Counted from the stretch's first letter, positions 44,457-57,834 are shown. The stretch is 64,000 nucleotides of DNA from Echiichthys vipera (GCA_963691815.1 OY829668.1:15677643-15741642); one strand, 5' to 3'. Notes: a model not told the origin generated them from the sequence alone. Program-made: numbers and translations.

Positions 44457-44957
44457 CTGTGTTAAAGGAAAAAATGACATGAAACAAGCAATCGGCACCC
44501 TGTCTCAAAATGTACAGTTCAAATAAAGGACAGGGATCCGTTGTCATCTCATCGTTCCCGGACTGGGAAAAAAACCAGGGCCGCAGCAGTGAAGGCGGCG
44601 TATCCTAGCCACTACACAATCAGGGAACCGCTGCAATAGTAAGAATGACATATGTTCCTGCAGATTCAACTAGCTGCTAAACACAGCCTCCAAAAAGGTG
44701 ACTAATCTCAACTGTCGACATGGTCTTAACCATCTCCAAATTGCCATCATCATCCATCAAATTAATTATGTCCTTTTTTTCATCTGAATTTGGGCCAACT
44801 TAGCTTCCTTGAACCGATTTTCCTTTGTTGTCTGTCTTCCATAGCTGTAGCTCTAGGTTTCACTGGCTGTATTTCTAATGTAGCAGAATCTTCATCAACT
44901 TCCAAGATTAAGGATTAGCCTTTCAACTTTTAAGGGGCATGCTTCTGACACTTTTGT

Positions 44958-45029
44958 GGTTCCTTGGTGTAAAGGTTAGCACTCTGGTTTCTGACTCCAG
45001 TGATCTGAGTTTAAATCTCAGTGGAACCT
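44958..45029 (+). tRNA. Gln1, array unit 8
   Basis: Same tRNA body; the 5' flank differs (AACTTTTAAGG). Confidence 0.5.
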
Positions 45030-45659
45030 ATGGCTAAGCTAAAATATACAGTGACCCTTTGCATTTTTGTAGCTCTAGGTTTCACTTGCTGTTTTTCTAA
45101 TGTAGAAGAATCCTCATCAACTTCCAAGAATAAGGATTAGCCTTTCTACTTGTAAGGGGCATGCTTCTGACACTTTTGTGGTTCCTTGGTGTAAGGGTTA
45201 GCACCTTGGTTTCTGACTACAGTGATGTGAGTTTAAATCTCTTTTGTTTGCTGTCGACACTTGGTCACACAGATTCCTCCCATTGCCAAGGCAGTAAGCA
45301 CTTATTTGATTTTGTTTATAGCTACAGAAAACCTACAAACATAGCGATAGCCACCTTTGTCTAGGTTAAACATACAACAGCAAGTCAAGGATCTTGGTTA
45401 GTAGTATTCATTTAAGCTCTATTTTAATATTCTATCATTCCAGTATGTCTTCCATTGTTAAACATCTCTTGTCACCTCAGAATTCCCTGATTTGGAAGGA
45501 AATGCCAGGTAGGACTGTGAAAGCGCATTATCCTAACGACTAGACAATAAGGGAACCGCAGCAACGGGAAGATTGACATGAGAGCTATTAAGCAACCGAT
45601 AGCCTTTCCTGAAACGTACTTTCATTTCTGAAGTTCTACCGGCTTCTTAAACATGAGCA

Positions 45660-45731
45660 TTCCCTGACCGGCAATCGAACCCAAGCCGCGGCGGTGAAAG
45701 CACCGAATCCTAGCCACTAGACCATCAGGGA
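45660..45731 (-). tRNA. tRNA-Glu(TTC), array unit 8, degenerate
   Basis: Anticodon TTC; the 53-61 G-G mismatch of unit 6 plus a further T-arm change (CCCAAGCC) and a U-G pair in the anticodon stem (GCACCG). Probably non-functional. Confidence 0.6.
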
Positions 45732-46232
45732 TTGTGTTAAAGGAAAAAATGACATGATACAAGCAATCGGCACCCTGTCTCAAAATGTACAGTTCAAATA
45801 AAGGACAGGGATCCGTTGTCATCTCATCGTTCCCGGACTGGGAAAAAAACCAGGGCCGCAGCAGTGAAGGCGGCGTATCCTAGCCACTACACAATCAGGG
45901 AACCGCTGCAATAGTAAGAATGACATATGTTCCTGCAGAATCAACTAGCTGCTAAACACAGCCTCCAAAAAGGTGACTAATCTCAACTGTCGACATGGTC
46001 TTAACCATCTCCAAATTGCCATCATCATCCATCAAATTAATTATGTCATTCTTTTCATCTGAATTTGGGCCAACTTAGCTTCCTTGAACCAATTTTCCTT
46101 TGTTGTCTGTCTTCCATAGCTGTAGGTCTAGGTTTCACTTGCTGTATTTCTAATGTAGCAGAATCTTCATCAACTTCCAAGATTAAGGATTAGCCTTTCA
46201 ACTTGTAAGGGGCATGCTTCTGACACTTTTGT

Positions 46233-46304
46233 GGTTCCTTGGTGTAAAGGTTAGCACTCTGGCTTCTGACTCCAGTGATCTGAGTTTAAATCTCAGTGGA
46301 ACCT
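46233..46304 (+). tRNA. Gln1, array unit 9 (variant)
   Basis: Reads CTCTGGCTTCTG, so position 31 is C; the 31-39 pair is still mismatched. Confidence 0.5.
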
Positions 46305-46934
46305 ATGGCTAAGCTAAAATATACAGTGACCCTTTGCATTTTTGTAGCTCTAGGTTTCACTTGCTGTTTTTCTAATGTAGAAGAATCCTCATCAACTTCC
46401 AAGAATAAGGATTAGCCTTTCTACTTGTAAGGGGCATGCTTCTGACACTTTTGTGGTTCCTTGGTGTAAGGGTTAGCACCTTGGTTTCTGACTACAGTGA
46501 TGTGAGTTTAAATCTCTCTTGTTTGCTGTCGACACTTGGTCACACAGATTCCTCCCATTGCCAAGGCAGTAAGCACTTATTTGATTTCGTTTATAGCTAC
46601 AGAAAACCTACAAACATAGCGATAGCCACCTTTGTCTAGGTTAAACATACAACAGCAAGTCAAGGATCTTGGTTAGTAGTATTCATTTAAGCTCTAATTT
46701 AATATTCTATCATTCCAGTATGTCTTCCATTCTTAAACATCTCTTGTCACCTCAGAATTCCCTGATTTGGAAGGAAATGCCAGGTAGAACTGTGAAAGCG
46801 CATTATCCTAACGACTAGACAATAAGGGAACCGCAGCAACGGGAAGATTGACATGAGAGCTATTAAGCAACTGATAGCCTTTCCTGAAACGTACTTTCAT
46901 TTCTGAAGTTCTACTGGCTTCTTAAACATGAGCA

Positions 46935-47006
46935 TTCCCTGACCGGGAATCGAACCCAGGCCGCGGCGGTGAAAGCACCGAATCCTAGCCACTAGACCAT
47001 CAGGGA
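46935..47006 (-). tRNA. tRNA-Glu(TTC), array unit 9
   Basis: Anticodon TTC; anticodon-stem pair 30-40 is U-G (GAAAGCACCG on the plus strand). Other stems as unit 1. Confidence 0.82.
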
Positions 47007-47507
47007 CTGTGTTAAAGGAAAAAATGACATGAAACAAGCAATCGGCACCCTGTCTCAAAATGTACAGTTCAAATAAAGGACAGGGATCCGTTGTCATCTC
47101 ATCGTTCCCGGACTGGGAAAAAAAACAGGGCCGCAGCAGTAAAGGCGGCGTATCCTAGCCACTACACAATCAGGGAACCGCTGCAATAGTAAGAATGACA
47201 TATGTTCCTGCAGAATCAACTAGCTGCTAAACACATCCTCCAAAAAGGTGACTAATCTCAACTGTCGACATGGTCTTAACCATCTCCAAATTGCCATCAT
47301 CATCTATCAATTTAATTATGTCCTTTTTTTCATCTGAATTTGGGCCAACTTAGCTTCCTTGAACCGATTTTCCTTTGTTGTCTGTCTTCCATAGCTGTAG
47401 CTCTAGGTTTCACTTGCTGTATTTCTAATGTAGCAGAATCTTCATCAACTTCCAAGATTAAGGATTAGCCTTTCAACTTGTAAGGGGCATGCTTCTGACA
47501 CTTTTGT

Positions 47508-47579
47508 GGTTCCTTGGTGTAAAGGTTAGCACTCTGGTTTCTGACTCCAGTGATCTGAGTTTAAATCTCAGTGGAACCT
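47508..47579 (+). tRNA. Gln1, array unit 10
   Basis: Same sequence as unit 1 Gln1. Confidence 0.5.
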
Positions 47580-48209
47580 ATGGCTAAGCTAAAATATACA
47601 GTGACCCTTTGCATTTTTGTAGCTCTAGGTTTCACTTGCTGTTTTTCTAATGTAGAAGAATCCTCATCAACTTCCAAGAATAAGGATTAGCCTTTCTACT
47701 TGTAAGGGGCATGCTTCTGACACTTTTGTGGTTCCTTGGTGTAAGGGTTAGCACCTTGGTTTCTGACTACAGTGATGTTAGTTTAAATCTCTCTTGTTTG
47801 CTGTCGACACTTGGTCACACAGATTCCTCCCATTGCCAAGGCAGTAAGCACTTATTTGATTTCGTTTATAGCTACAGAAAACCTACAAACATAGCGATAG
47901 CCACCTTTGTCTAGGTTAAACATACAACAGCAAGTCAAGGATCTTGGTTAGTAGTATTCATTTAAGCTCTAATTTAATATTCTATCATTCCAGTATGTCT
48001 TCCATTGTTAAACATCTCTTGTCACCTCAGAATTCCCTGATTTGGAAGGAAATGCCAGGTAGGACTGTGAAAGCGCATTATCCTAACGACTAGACAATAA
48101 GGGAACCGCAGCAACGGGAAGATTGACATGAGAGCTATTAAGCAACTGATAGCCTTTCCTGAAACGTACTTTCATTTCTGAAGTTCTACTGGCTTCTTAA
48201 ACATGAGCA

Positions 48210-48281
48210 TTCCCTGACCGGGAATCGAACCCAGGCCGCGGCGGTGAAAGCACCGAATCCTAGCCACTAGACCATCAGGGA
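48210..48281 (-). tRNA. tRNA-Glu(TTC), array unit 10
   Basis: Same as unit 9, with the 30-40 U-G pair. Confidence 0.82.
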
Positions 48282-48782
48282 CTGTGTTAAAGGAAAAAAT
48301 GACATGAAACAAGCAATCGGCACCCTGTCTCAAAATGTACAGTTCAAATAAAGGACAGGGATCCGTTGTCATCTCATCGTTCCCGGACTGGGAAAAAAAC
48401 CAGGGCCGCAGCAGTAAAGGCGGCGTATCCTAGCCACTACACAATCAGGGAACCGCTGCAATAGTAAGAATGACATATGTTCCTGCAGAATCAACTAGCT
48501 GCTAAACACAGCCTCCAAAAAGGTGACTAATCTCAACTGTCGACATGGTTTTAACCATCTCCAAATTGCCATCATCATCCATCAAATTAATTATGTCCTT
48601 TTTTTCATCTGAATTTGGGCCAACTTAGCTTCCTTGAACCGATTTTCCTTTGTTGTCTGTCTTCCATAGCTGTAGCTCTAGGTTTCACTTGCTGTATTTC
48701 TAATGTAGCAGAATCTTCATCAACTTCCAAGATTAAGGATTAGCCTTTCAACTTGTAAGGGGCATGCTTCTGACACTTTTGT

Positions 48783-48854
48783 GGTTCCTTGGTGTAAAGG
48801 TTAGCACTCTGGTTTCTGACTCCAGTGATCTGAGTTTAAATCTCAGTGGAACCT
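48783..48854 (+). tRNA. Gln1, array unit 11
   Basis: Same sequence; lies in the unit whose tRNA-Glu is rearranged. Confidence 0.5.
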
Positions 48855-49484
48855 ATGGCTAAGCTAAAATATACAGTGACCCTTTGCATTTTTGTAGCTC
48901 TAGGTTTCACTTGCTGTTTTTCTAATGTAGAAGAATCCTCATCAACTTCCAAGAATAAGGATTAGCCTTTCTACTTGTAAGGGGCATGCTTCTGACACTT
49001 TTGTGGTTCCTTGGTGTAAGGGTTAGCACCTTGGTTTCTGACTACAGTGATGTTAGTTTAAATCTCTCTTGTTTGCTGTCGACACTTGGTCACACAGATT
49101 CCTCCCATTGCCAAGGCAGTAAGCACTTATTTGATTTCGTTTATAGCTACAGAAAACCTACAAACATAGCGATAGCCACCTTTGTCTAGGTTAAACATAC
49201 AACAGCAAGTCAAGGATCTTGGTTAGTAGTATTCATTTAAGCTCTAATTTAATATTCTATCATTCCAGTATGTCTTCCATTGTTAAACATCTCTTGTCAC
49301 CTCAGAATTCCCTGATTTGGAAGGAAATGCCAGGTAGGACTGTGAAAGCGCATTATCCTAACGACTAGACAATAAGGGAACCGCAGCAACGGGAAGATTG
49401 ACATGAGAGCTATTAAGCAACTGATAGCCTTTCCTGAAACGTACTTTCATTTCTGAAGTTCTACTGGCTTCTTAAACATGAGCA

Positions 49485-49682
49485 TTCCCTGACCGGGAAT
49501 CGAACCCAGGCCGCGGCGGTGAAAGGAAAAAATGACATGAAACAAGCAATCGGCACCCTGTCTCAAAATGTACAGTTCAAATAAAGGACAGGGATCCGTT
49601 GTCATCTCATCGTTCCCGGACTGGGAAAAAAACCAGGGCCGCAGGTGAAAGCGCCGAATCCTAGCCACTAGACCATCAGGGA
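49485..49682 (-). pseudogene. tRNA-Glu split by a 127-bp duplication, array unit 11
   Basis: The 3' half of the gene (49485..about 49524) joins directly to the 5' flank at GGTGAAAGGAAAAAATGACATG. The 5' half (about 49645..49682) is fused to the 3' half of a decayed copy 2 sequence, so the unit is 127 bp longer and carries a chimeric tRNA-like sequence (about 49613..49682) but no intact tRNA-Glu. The breakpoints lie at short GGTGAAAG-like matches. Confidence 0.85.
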
Positions 49683-50184
49683 CTGTGTTAAAGGAAAATA
49701 TGACATGAAACAAGCAATCGGCACCCTGTCTCAAAATGTACAGTTCAAATAAAGGACAGGGATCCGTTGTCATCTCATTGTTCCCGGACTGGGAAAAAAA
49801 CCAGGGCCACAGCAGTAAAGGCGGCGTATCCTAGCCACTACACAATCAGGGAACCGCTGCAATAGTAAGAATGACATATGTTCCTGCAGAATCAACTAGC
49901 TGCTAAACACAGCCTCCAAAAAGGTGACTAATCTCAACTGTCGACATGGTCTTAACCATCTCCAAATTGCCATCATCATCCATTAAAATTAATTATGTCC
50001 TTTTTTTCATCTGAATTTGGGCCAACTTAGCTTCCTTGAACCGATTTTCCTTTGTTGTCTGTCTTCCATAGCTGTAGCTCTAGGTTTCACTTGCTGTATT
50101 TCTAATGTAGCAGAATCTTCATCAACTTCCAAGATTAAGGATTAGCCTTTCAACTTGTAAGGGGCATGCTTCTGACACTTTTGT

Positions 50185-50256
50185 GGTTCCTTGGTGTAAA
50201 GGTTAGCACTCTGGTTTCTGACTCCAGTGATCTGAGTTTAAATCTCAGTGGAACCT
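50185..50256 (+). tRNA. Gln1, array unit 12
   Basis: Same sequence as unit 1 Gln1. Confidence 0.5.
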
Positions 50257-50886
50257 ATGGCTAAGCTAAAATATACAGTGACCCTTTGCATTTTTGTAGC
50301 TCTAGGTTTCACTTGCTGTTTTTCTGATGTAGAAGAATCCTCATCAACTTCCAAGAATAAGGATTAGCCTTTCTACTTGTAAGGGGCATGCTTCTGACAC
50401 TTTTGTGGTTCCTTGGTGTAAGGGTTAGCACCTTGGTTTCTGACTACAGTGATGTGAGTTTAAATCTCTCTTGTTTGCTGTCGACACTTGGTCACACAGA
50501 TTCCTCCCATTGCCAAGGCAGTAAGCACTTATTTGATTTCGTTTATAGCTACAGAAAACCTACAAACATAGCGATAGCCACCTTTGTCTAGGTTAAACAT
50601 ACAACAGCAAGTCAAGGATCTTGGTTTGTAGTATTCATTTAAGCTCTAATTTAATATTCTATCATTCCAGTATGTCTTCCATTCTTAAACATCTCTTGTC
50701 ACCTCAGAATTCCCTGATTTGGAAGGAAATGCCAGGTAGGACTGTGAAAGCGCATTATCCTAACGACTAGACAATAAGGGAACCGCAGCAACGGGAAGAT
50801 TGACATGAGAGCTATTAAGCAACTGATAGCCTTTCCTGAAACGTACTTTCATTTCTGAAGTTCTACTGGCTTCTTAAACATGAGCA

Positions 50887-50958
50887 TTCCCTGACCGGGA
50901 ATCGAACCCAGGCCGCAGCGGTGAAAGCGCCGAATCCTAGCCACTAGACCATCAGGGA
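50887..50958 (-). tRNA. tRNA-Glu(TTC), array unit 12
   Basis: Anticodon TTC with the 28-42 G-U pair seen in unit 7. Confidence 0.82.
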
Positions 50959-51460
50959 CTGTGTTAAAGGAAAATATGACATGAAACAAGCAATCGGCAC
51001 CCTGTCTCAAAATGTACAGTTCAAATAAAGGACAGGGATCCGTTGTCATCTCATTGTTCCCGGACTGGGAAAAAAACCAGGGCCACAGCAGTAAAGGCGG
51101 CGTATCCTAGCCACTACACAATCAGGGAACCGCTGCAATAGTAAGAATGACATATGTTCCTGCAGAATCAACTAGCTGCTAAACACAGCCTCCAAAAAGG
51201 TGACTAATCTCAACTGTCGACATGGTCTTAACCATCTCCAAATTGCCATCATCATCCATTAAAATTAATTATGTCCTTTTTTTCATCTGAATTTGGGCCA
51301 ACTTAGCTTCCTTGAACCGATTTTCCTTTGTTGTCTGTCTTCCATAGCTGTAGCTCTAGGTTTCACTATCTGTATTTCTAATGTAGCAGAATCTTCATCA
51401 ACTTCCAAGATTAAGGATTAGCCTTTCAACTTGTAAGGGGCATGCTTCTGACACTTTTGT

Positions 51461-51532
51461 GGTTCCTTGGTGTAAAGGTTAGCACTCTGGTTTCTGACTC
51501 CAGTGATCTGAGTTTAAATCTCAGTGGAACCT
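51461..51532 (+). tRNA. Gln1, array unit 13
   Basis: Same sequence as unit 1 Gln1. Confidence 0.5.
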
Positions 51533-52162
51533 ATGGCTAAGCTAAAATATACAGTGACCCTTTGCATTTTTGTAGCTCTAGGTTTCACTTGCTGTTTTTC
51601 TGATGTAGAAGAATCCTCATCAACTTCCAAGAATAAGGATTAGCCTTTCTACTTGTAAGGGGCATGCTTCTGACACTTTTGTGGTTCCTTGGTGTAAGGG
51701 TTAGCACCTTGGTTTCTGACTACAGTGATGTGAGTTTAAATCTCTCTTGTTTGCTGTCGACACTTGGTCACACAGATTCCTCCCATTGCCAAGGCAGTAA
51801 GCACTTATTTGATTTCGTTTATAGCTACAGAAAACCTACAAACATAGCGATAGCCACCTTTGTCTAGGTTAAACATACAACAGCAAGTCAAGGATCTTGG
51901 TTAGTAGTATTCATTTAAGCTCTAATTTAATATTCTATCATTCCAGTATGTCTTCCATTGTTAAACATCTCTTGTCACCTCAGAATTCCCTGATTTGGAA
52001 GGAAATGCCAGGTAGGACTGTGAAAGCGCATTATCCTAACGACTAGACAATAAGGGAACCGCAGCAACGGGAAGATTGACATGAGAGCTATCAAGCAACC
52101 GATAGCCTTTCCTGAAACGTACTTTCATTTCTGAAGTTCTACCGGCTTCCTAAACATGAGCA

Positions 52163-52234
52163 TTCCCTGACCGGGAATCGAACCCAGGCCGCGGCGGTGA
52201 AAGCGCCAAATCCTAGCCACTAGACCATCAGGGA
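52163..52234 (-). tRNA. tRNA-Glu(TTC), array unit 13
   Basis: Anticodon TTC; pair 27-43 is U-G (GCGCCAAATCC on the plus strand). Shared with units 14 and 15. Confidence 0.82.
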
Positions 52235-52734
52235 CTGTGTTAAAGGAAAAAATGACATGAAACAAGCAATCGGCACCCTGTCTCAAAATGTACAGTTCAA
52301 ATAAAGGACAGGGATCCGTTGTCATCTCATCGTTCCCGGACTGGGAAAAAAACCAGGGCCGCAGCAGTGAAGGCGGCGTATCCTAGCCACTACACAATCA
52401 GGGAACCGCTGCAATAGTAAGAATAACATATGTTCCTGCAGAATCAACTAGCTGCTAAACACAGCCTCCAAAAAGGTGACTAATCTCAACTGTCGACATG
52501 GTCTTAACCATCTCCAAATTGCCATCATCATCCATCAAATTAATTATGTCCTTTTTTCATTTGAATTTGGGCCAACTTAGCTTCATTGAACCGATTTTCC
52601 TTTGTTGTCTGTCTTCCATAGCTGTAGCTCTAGGTTTCACTTGCTGTATTTCTAATGTAGCAGAATCTTCATCAACTTCCAAGATTAAGGATTATCCTTT
52701 CAACTTGTAAGGGGCATGCTTCTGACACTTTTGT

Positions 52735-52806
52735 GGTTCCTTGGTGTAAAGGTTAGCACTCTGGTTTCTGACTCCAGTGATCTGAGTTTAAATCTCAGTG
52801 GAACCT
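52735..52806 (+). tRNA. Gln1, array unit 14
   Basis: Same sequence as unit 1 Gln1. Confidence 0.5.
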
Positions 52807-53436
52807 ATGGCTAAGCTAAAATATACAGTGACCCTTTGCATTTTTGTAGCTCTAGGTTTCACTTGCTGTTTTTCTAATGTAGAAGAATCCTCATCAACTT
52901 CCAAGATTAAGGATTAGCCTTTCTACTTGTAAGGGGCATGCTTTTGACACTTTTGTGGTTCCTTGGTGTAAGGGTTAGCACCTTGGTTTCTGACTACAGT
53001 GATGTGAGTTTAAATCTCTCTTGTTTGCTGTCGACACTTGGTCACACAGATTCCTCCAATTGCCAAGGCAGTAAGCACTTATTTGATTTCGTTTATAGCT
53101 ATAGAAAACCTACAAACATAGCGATAGCCACCTTTGTCTAGGTTAAACATAAAACAGCAAGTCAAGGATCTTGGTTAGTAGTATTCATTTAAGCTCTAAT
53201 TCAATATTCTATCATTCCAGTATGTCTTCCATTGTTAAACATCTCTTGTCACCTCAGAATTCCCTGATTTGGAAGGAAATGCCAGGTAGGACTGTGAAAG
53301 CGCATTATCCTAACGACTAGACAATAAGGGAACCGCAGCAACGGGAAGATTGACATGAGAGCTATTAAGCAACTGATAGCCTTTCCTGAAACTTACTTTC
53401 ATTTCTGAAGTTCTACTGGCTTCTTAAACATGAGCA

Positions 53437-53508
53437 TTCCCTGACCGGGAATCGAACCCAGGCCGCGGCGGTGAAAGCGCCAAATCCTAGCCACTAGACC
53501 ATCAGGGA
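53437..53508 (-). tRNA. tRNA-Glu(TTC), array unit 14
   Basis: Same as unit 13. A flank variant GAAACTTAC is shared with unit 15. Confidence 0.82.
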
Positions 53509-54009
53509 CTGTGTTAAAGGAAAAAATGACATGAAACAAGCAATCGGCACCCTGTCTCAAAATGTACAGTTCAAATAAAGGACAGGGATCCGTTGTCATC
53601 TCATTGTTCCCGGACTGGGAAAAAAACCAGGGCCGCAGCAGTAAAGGCGGCGTATCCTAGCCACTACACAATCAGGGAACCGCTGCAATAGTAAGAATGA
53701 CATATGTTCCTGCAGAATCAACTAGCTGCTAAACACAGCCTCCAAAAAGGTGACTAATCTCAACTGTCGACATGGTCTTAACCATCTCCAAATTGCCATC
53801 ATCATCCATCAAATTAATTATGTCCTTTTTTTCATCTGAATTTGGGCCAACTCAGCTTCCTTGAACCGATTTTCCTTTGTTGTCTGTCTTCCATAGCTGT
53901 AGCTCTAGGTTTCACTTGCTGTATTTCTAATGTAGCAGAATCTTCATCAACTTCCAAGATTAAGGATTATCCTTTCAACTTGTAAGGGGCATGCTTCTGA
54001 CACTTTTGT

Positions 54010-54081
54010 GGTTCCTTGGTGTAAAGGTTAGCACTCTGGTTTCTGACTCCAGTGATCTGAGTTTAAATCTCAGTGGAACCT
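54010..54081 (+). tRNA. Gln1, array unit 15
   Basis: Same sequence as unit 1 Gln1. Confidence 0.5.
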
Positions 54082-54711
54082 ATGGCTAAGCTAAAATATA
54101 CAGTGACCCTTTGCATTTTTGTAGCTCTAGGTTTCACTTGCTGTTTTTCTAATGTAGAAGAATCCTCATCAACTTCCAAGATTAAGGATTAGCCTTTCTA
54201 CTTGTAAGGGGCATGCTTTTGACACTTTTGTGGTTCCTTGGTGTAAGGGTTAGCACCTTGGTTTCTGACTACAGTGATGTGAGTTTAAATCTCTCTTGTT
54301 TGCTGTCGACACTTGGTCACACAGATTCCTCCAATTGCCAAGGCAGTAAGCACTTATTTGATTTCGTTTATAGCTACAGAAAACCTACAAACATAGCGAT
54401 AGCCACCTTTGTCTAGGTTAAACATAAAACAGCAAGTCAAGGATCTTGGTTAGTAGTATTCATTTAAGCTCTAATTCAATATTCTATCATTCCAGTATGT
54501 CTTCCATTGTTAAACATCTCTTGTCACCTCAGAATTCCCTGATTTGGAAGGAAATGCCAGGTAGGACTGTGAAAGCGCATTATCCTAACGACTAGACAAT
54601 AAGGGAACCGCAGCAACGGGAAGATTGACATGAGAGCTATTAAGCAACTGATAGCCTTTCCTGAAACTTACTTTCATTTCTGAAGTTCTACTGGCTTCTT
54701 AAACATGAGCA

Positions 54712-54783
54712 TTCCCTGACCGGGAATCGAACCCAGGCCGCGGCGGTGAAAGCGCCAAATCCTAGCCACTAGACCATCAGGGA
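54712..54783 (-). tRNA. tRNA-Glu(TTC), array unit 15
   Basis: Same as unit 14; the two units look like a recent adjacent duplication. Confidence 0.82.
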
Positions 54784-55284
54784 CTGTGTTAAAGGAAAAA
54801 ATGACATGAAACAAGCAATCGGCACCCTGTCTCAAAATGTACAGTTCAAATAAAGGACAGGGATCCGTTGTCATCTCATTGTTCCCGGACTGGGAAAAAA
54901 ACCAGGGCCGCAGCAGTAAAGGCGGCGTATCCTAGCCACTACACAATCAGGGAACCGCTGCAATAGTAAGAATGACATATGTTCCTGCAGAATCAACTAG
55001 CTGCTAAACACAGCCTCCAAAAAGGTGACTAATCTCAACTGTCGACATGGTCTTAACCATCTCCAAATTGCCATCATCATCCATCAAATTAATTATGTCC
55101 TTTTTTTCATCTGAATTTGGGCCAACTCAGCTTCCTTGAACCGATTTTCCTTTGTTGTCTGTCTTCCATAGCTGTAGCTCTAGGTTTCACTTGCTGTATT
55201 TCTAATGTAGCAGAATCTTCATCAACTTCCAAGATTAAGGATTAGCCTTTCAACTTGTAAGGGGCATGCTTCTGACACTTTTGT

Positions 55285-55356
55285 GGTTCCTTGGTGTAAA
55301 GGTTAGCACTCTGGTTTCTGACTCCAGTGATCTGAGTTTAAATCTCAGTGGAACCT
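55285..55356 (+). tRNA. Gln1, array unit 16
   Basis: Same sequence as unit 1 Gln1. Confidence 0.5.
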
Positions 55357-55986
55357 ATGGCTAAGCTAAAATATACAGTGACCCTTTGCATTTTTGTAGC
55401 TCTAGGTTTCACTTGCTGTTTTTCTGATGTAGAAGAATCCTCATCAACTTCCAAGAATAAGGATTAGCCTTTCTACTTGTAAGGGGCATGCTTCTGACAC
55501 TTTTGTGGTTCCTTGGTGTAAGGGTTAGCACCTTGGTTTCTGACTACAGTGATGTGAGTTTAAATCTCTCTTGTTTGCTGTCGACACTTGGTCACACAGA
55601 TTCCTCCCATTGCCAAGGCAGTAAGCACTTATTTGATTTCGTTTATAGCTACAGAAAACCTACAAACATAGCGATAGCCACCTTTGTCTAGGTTAAACAT
55701 ACAACAGCAAGTCAAGGATCTTGGTTAGTAGTATTCATTTAAGCTCTAATTTAATATTCTATCATTCCAGTATGTCTTCCATTCTTAAACATCTCTTGTC
55801 ACCTCAGAATTCCCTGATTTGGAAGGAAATGCCAGGTAGGACTGTGAAAGCGCATTATCCTAACGACTAGACAATAAGGGAACTGCAGCAACGGGAAGAT
55901 TGACATGAAAGCTATTAAGCAACTGATAGCCTTTCCTGAAACGTACTTTCATTTCTGAAGTTCTACTGGCTTCTTAAACATGAGCA

Positions 55987-56058
55987 TTCCCTGACCGGGA
56001 ATCGAACCCAGGCCGCGGCGGTGAAAGCACCGAATCCTAGCCACTAGACCATCAGGGA
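55987..56058 (-). tRNA. tRNA-Glu(TTC), array unit 16
   Basis: Anticodon TTC with the 30-40 U-G pair. Confidence 0.82.
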
Positions 56059-56559
56059 CTGTGTTAAAGGAAAAAATGACATGAAACAAGCAATCGGCAC
56101 CCTGTCTCAAAATGTACAGTTCAAATAAAGGACAGGGATCCGTTGTCATCTCATCGTTCCCTGACTGGGAAAAAAACCAGGGCCGCAGCAGTGAAGGCGG
56201 CGTATCCTAGCCACTACACAATCAGGGAACCGCTGCAATAGTAAGAATGACATATGTTCCTGCAGAATCAACTAGCTGCTAAACACAGCCTCCAAAAAGG
56301 TGACTAATCTCAACTGTCGACATGGTCTTAACCATCTCCAAATTGCCATCATCATCCATCAAATTAATTATGTCCTTTTTTTCATCTGAATTTGGGCCAA
56401 CTTAGCTTCCTTGAACCGATTTTCCTTTGTTGTCTGTCTTCCATAGCTGTAGCTCTAGGTTTCACTTGCTGTATTTCTAATGTAGCAGAATCTTCATCAA
56501 CTTCCAAGATTAAGGATTATCCTTTCAACTTGTAAGGGGCATGCTTCTGACACTTTTGT

Positions 56560-56631
56560 GGTTCCTTGGTGTAAAGGTTAGCACTCTGGTTTCTGACTCC
56601 AGTGATCTGAGTTTAAATCTCAGTGGAACCT
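56560..56631 (+). tRNA. Gln1, array unit 17
   Basis: Same sequence as unit 1 Gln1. Confidence 0.5.
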
Positions 56632-57261
56632 ATGGCTAAGCTAAAATATACAGTGACCCTTTGCATTTTTGTAGCTCTAGGTTTCACTTGCTGTTTTTCT
56701 AATGTAGAAGAATCCTCATCAACTTCCAAGAATAAGGATTAGCCTTTCTACTTGTAAGGGGCATGCTTCTGACACTTTTGTGGTTCCTTGGTGTAAGGGT
56801 TAGCACCTTGGTTTCTGACTACAGTGATGTGAGTTTAAATCTCTCTTGTTTGCTGTCGACACTTGGTCACACAGATTCCTCCAATTGCCAAGGCAGTAAG
56901 CACTTATTTGATTTCTTTTATAGCTACAGAAAACCTACAAACATAGCGATAGCCACCTTTGTCTAGGTTAAACATAAAACAGCAAGTCAAGGATCTTGGT
57001 TAGTAGTATTCATTTAAGCTCTAATTTAATAGTCTATCATTCCAGTATGTCTTCCATTGTTAAACATCTCTTGTCACCTCAGAATTCCCTGATTTGGAAG
57101 GAAATGCCAGGTAGGACTGTGAAAGCGCATTATCCTAACGACTAGACAATAAGGGAACCGCAGCAACGGGAAGATTGACATGAGAGCTATTAAGCAACTG
57201 ATAGCCTTTCCTGAAACGTACTTTCATTTCTGAAGTTCTACTGGCTTCTTAAACATGAGCA

Positions 57262-57333
57262 TTCCCTGACCGGGAATCGAACCCAGGCCGCGGCGGTGAA
57301 AGCACCGAATCCTAGCCACTAGACCATCAGGGA
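57262..57333 (-). tRNA. tRNA-Glu(TTC), array unit 17
   Basis: Anticodon TTC with the 30-40 U-G pair. First member of the 2,549-bp dimer pattern. Confidence 0.82.
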
Positions 57334-57834
57334 CTGTGTTAAAGGAAAAAATGACATGAAACAAGCAATCGGCACCCTGTCTCAAAATGTACAGTTCAAA
57401 TAAAGGACAGGGATCCGTTGTCATCTCATCGTTCCCGGACTGGGAAAAAAACCAGGGCCGCAGCAGTAAAGGCGGCGTATCCTAGCCACTACACAATCAG
57501 GGAACCGCTGCAATAGTAAGAATGACATATGTTCCTGCAGAATCAACTAGCTGCTAAACACAGCCTCCAAAAAGGTGACTAATCTCAACTGTCGACATGG
57601 TCTTAACCATCTCCAAATTGCCATCATCATCCATCAAATTAATTATGTCCTTTTTTTCATCTGAATTTGGGCCAACTTAGCTTCCTTGAACCGATTTTCC
57701 TTTGTTGTCTGTCTTCCATAGCTGTAGCTCTAGGTTTCACTTGCTGTATTTCTAATGTAGCAGAATCTTCATCAACTTCCAAGATTAAGGATTAGCCTTT
57801 CAACTTGTAAGGGGCATGCTTCTGACACTTTTGT

